Part shown: in pieces, positions 18,842 through 19,696 of the stretch | How positions within the stretch are numbered: the stretch's first letter is position 1 | How the letters are laid out: each line of letters starts with the position of its first letter | Source: Pseudomonadota bacterium | GTDB lineage: Bacteria; Pseudomonadota; Alphaproteobacteria; Rhodospirillales; Magnetospirillaceae | DNA: 19,696 bases | Assembly (NCBI GenBank): GCA_023437865.1 | Contig: JAEZFE010000183.1 | Coordinates: forward strand, 1 to 19,696 | Reading direction: 5' to 3' | Notes under the pieces: model-generated | What the model saw: only the letters and a program-made list of their open reading frames with translations | Told to the model about the DNA's origin: nothing | Database searches by the model: none | Position numbers and translations under genes: made by a program

Positions 18842-19696
18842 ATGAGCACGCTCTCCTACGATGAGCTGCGGGCGCTCGACGCCCGCCACGTCTGGCACCC
18901 TTTCACCCAGGCCGGCACCGCGCCGCCCGCCATTCTGGCGCTGGGCGGCCGGGGCACCACCATCTATGCCGCCGACGGCACGGAATACCTGGACGTCTGC
19001 TCCTCGTGGTGGGTCAACCTACACGGCCACGGCAACCCCGCCATCGCCCAAGCCATCACCGACCAGGCCATGCGGCTGGAACAGGTGATCTTCGCCGATT
19101 TCACCCACGAGCCGGCTGCCCGCCTGGCCGCCCGGGTGTGCAAGCGGCTGCCCGGCGATCTGGACCGGGTGTTCTATTCCGACGACGGCTCGACCGCCGT
19201 CGAGGTGGCGCTCAAGATGGCGCGCCAGTTCTGGACCAACCAGGGCCAGGACCGCCGGGTGTTCATCGCCTTTCACGGCGGCTATCACGGCGACACCGCG
19301 GGATCCATGTCGGTGGGCCGCTCGTGCGGCATCTTCAGCGCCTGGGAGAACATGATGTTCCCCGTCGAAGTGGCGCCCTATCCGCTGACCTGGGACGGCG
19401 ACGAGGAGGCCGAGGCCAAGGAGCAGAGCACGCTGCTGGCGCTCGACGACATGCTGGAGCGCCATGCCGGCAAGGTGGCCGGCATCATTATCGAGCCGCT
19501 GGTCCAGGGCGCCGCCGGCATGCGCATGTGCCGCCCGGAGTTCCTCAAGCGGCTGGAGGCCCGCGCCCGCGGCGCCGGCACGCTGCTGATCCTCGACGAG
19601 GTGATGACCGGCTTCGGCCGCACCGGCGATATTTTTGCCTGCGTCAAGGCGGGCATCCAGCCCGACATGGTGTGCCTGTCCAAGGGCCTGACCGGC
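18842..19696 (+). CDS. bioA: Diaminononanoate (DAPA) aminotransferase, cut by window edge
   Basis: BioA is a PLP aminotransferase that converts KAPA to 7,8-diaminononanoate, usually with S-adenosylmethionine as amino donor. 285 codons are visible of a usual 420-450. They include the substrate-site SSWWVNLHGHGNP (near 60), FYSDDGSTAVEVALKMA, FHGGYHGDT, LILDEVMTGFGRTG with the PLP-nitrogen Asp, and the Schiff-base lysine K281 in LSKGLTG at the very edge. The SSWWVNLHGH and FTHEPA segments resemble the BioA branch I associate with Bacteroidetes rather than E. coli (ASWWAAIHGY-like). Lysine-using DAPA aminotransferases also exist, so the amino donor is not settled. The ATG at 18842 follows a GGGAGA sequence and lies 2 nt after bioD. 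Confidence 0.95.
   Translation, partial: MSTLSYDELRALDARHVWHPFTQAGTAPPAILALGGRGTTIYAADGTEYLDVCSSWWVNLHGHGNPAIAQAITDQAMRLEQVIFADFTHEPAARLAARVCKRLPGDLDRVFYSDDGSTAVEVALKMARQFWTNQGQDRRVFIAFHGGYHGDTAGSMSVGRSCGIFSAWENMMFPVEVAPYPLTWDGDEEAEAKEQSTLLALDDMLERHAGKVAGIIIEPLVQGAAGMRMCRPEFLKRLEARARGAGTLLILDEVMTGFGRTGDIFACVKAGIQPDMVCLSKGLTG

Overview
The window is high-GC DNA with strong codon bias, tight operons and 4-bp ATGA overlaps. It looks like an alphaproteobacterial chromosome. The gene set (a GlgE glucan pathway with fused enzymes, a bioB/bioFHCDA locus and an HAE-type RND pump) would fit a Rhodospirillales/Magnetospirillum-like organism, but that placement is inferred from general resemblance, not from a search. 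No rRNA, tRNA, CRISPR array, insertion sequence or phage gene was seen.

Region 1 (1-8532, minus strand) is a storage-glucan operon read glgE, then treS-mak, then glgB. It encodes most of the GlgE pathway. Trehalose synthase isomerises trehalose to maltose, and the maltokinase fused to it makes maltose-1-phosphate. GlgE transfers the maltosyl unit to an alpha-1,4-glucan, and GlgB adds branches. The notable feature is that the GlgE protein carries a second, complete GH13 domain at its N-terminus with its own catalytic triad. So two of the three proteins are fusions, and together they hold four GH13 catalytic domains plus one kinase. glgE appears to start at GTG and treS-mak at TTG, each with a good Shine-Dalgarno sequence. 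glgB runs off the left edge.

Region 2 (8533-9362) is a poorly defined spacer. It holds a small two-helix membrane protein gene on the plus strand and, inside it on the other strand, a tiny lipoprotein-like ORF. Each has its own Shine-Dalgarno sequence, and they may not both be real. A 10-bp-period tandem repeat lies just before the efflux operon.

Region 3 (9363-13609, plus) is a two-gene RND efflux operon: a membrane-fusion adaptor and an inner-membrane pump, overlapping by ATGA. No outer-membrane channel or regulator gene lies beside it.

Region 4 (13610-14564, plus) has a 65-residue zinc-ribbon-like protein whose start codon directly abuts a perfect 10-bp hairpin, then an OsmC-family protein, then a hairpin shared with the convergent bioB.

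Region 5 (14571-19696) is the biotin locus. bioB is on the minus strand and diverges from a compact plus-strand operon bioF-bioH-like-bioC-bioD-bioA; bioA runs off the right edge at its PLP lysine. BioC and the BioH-like esterase would make pimeloyl-ACP, and BioF, BioA, BioD and BioB would complete biotin. Most gene calls are secure. The small ORFs, promoters and hairpins are tentative. The best candidates for something new are the double-GH13 GlgE and the hairpin-capped zinc-ribbon gene.
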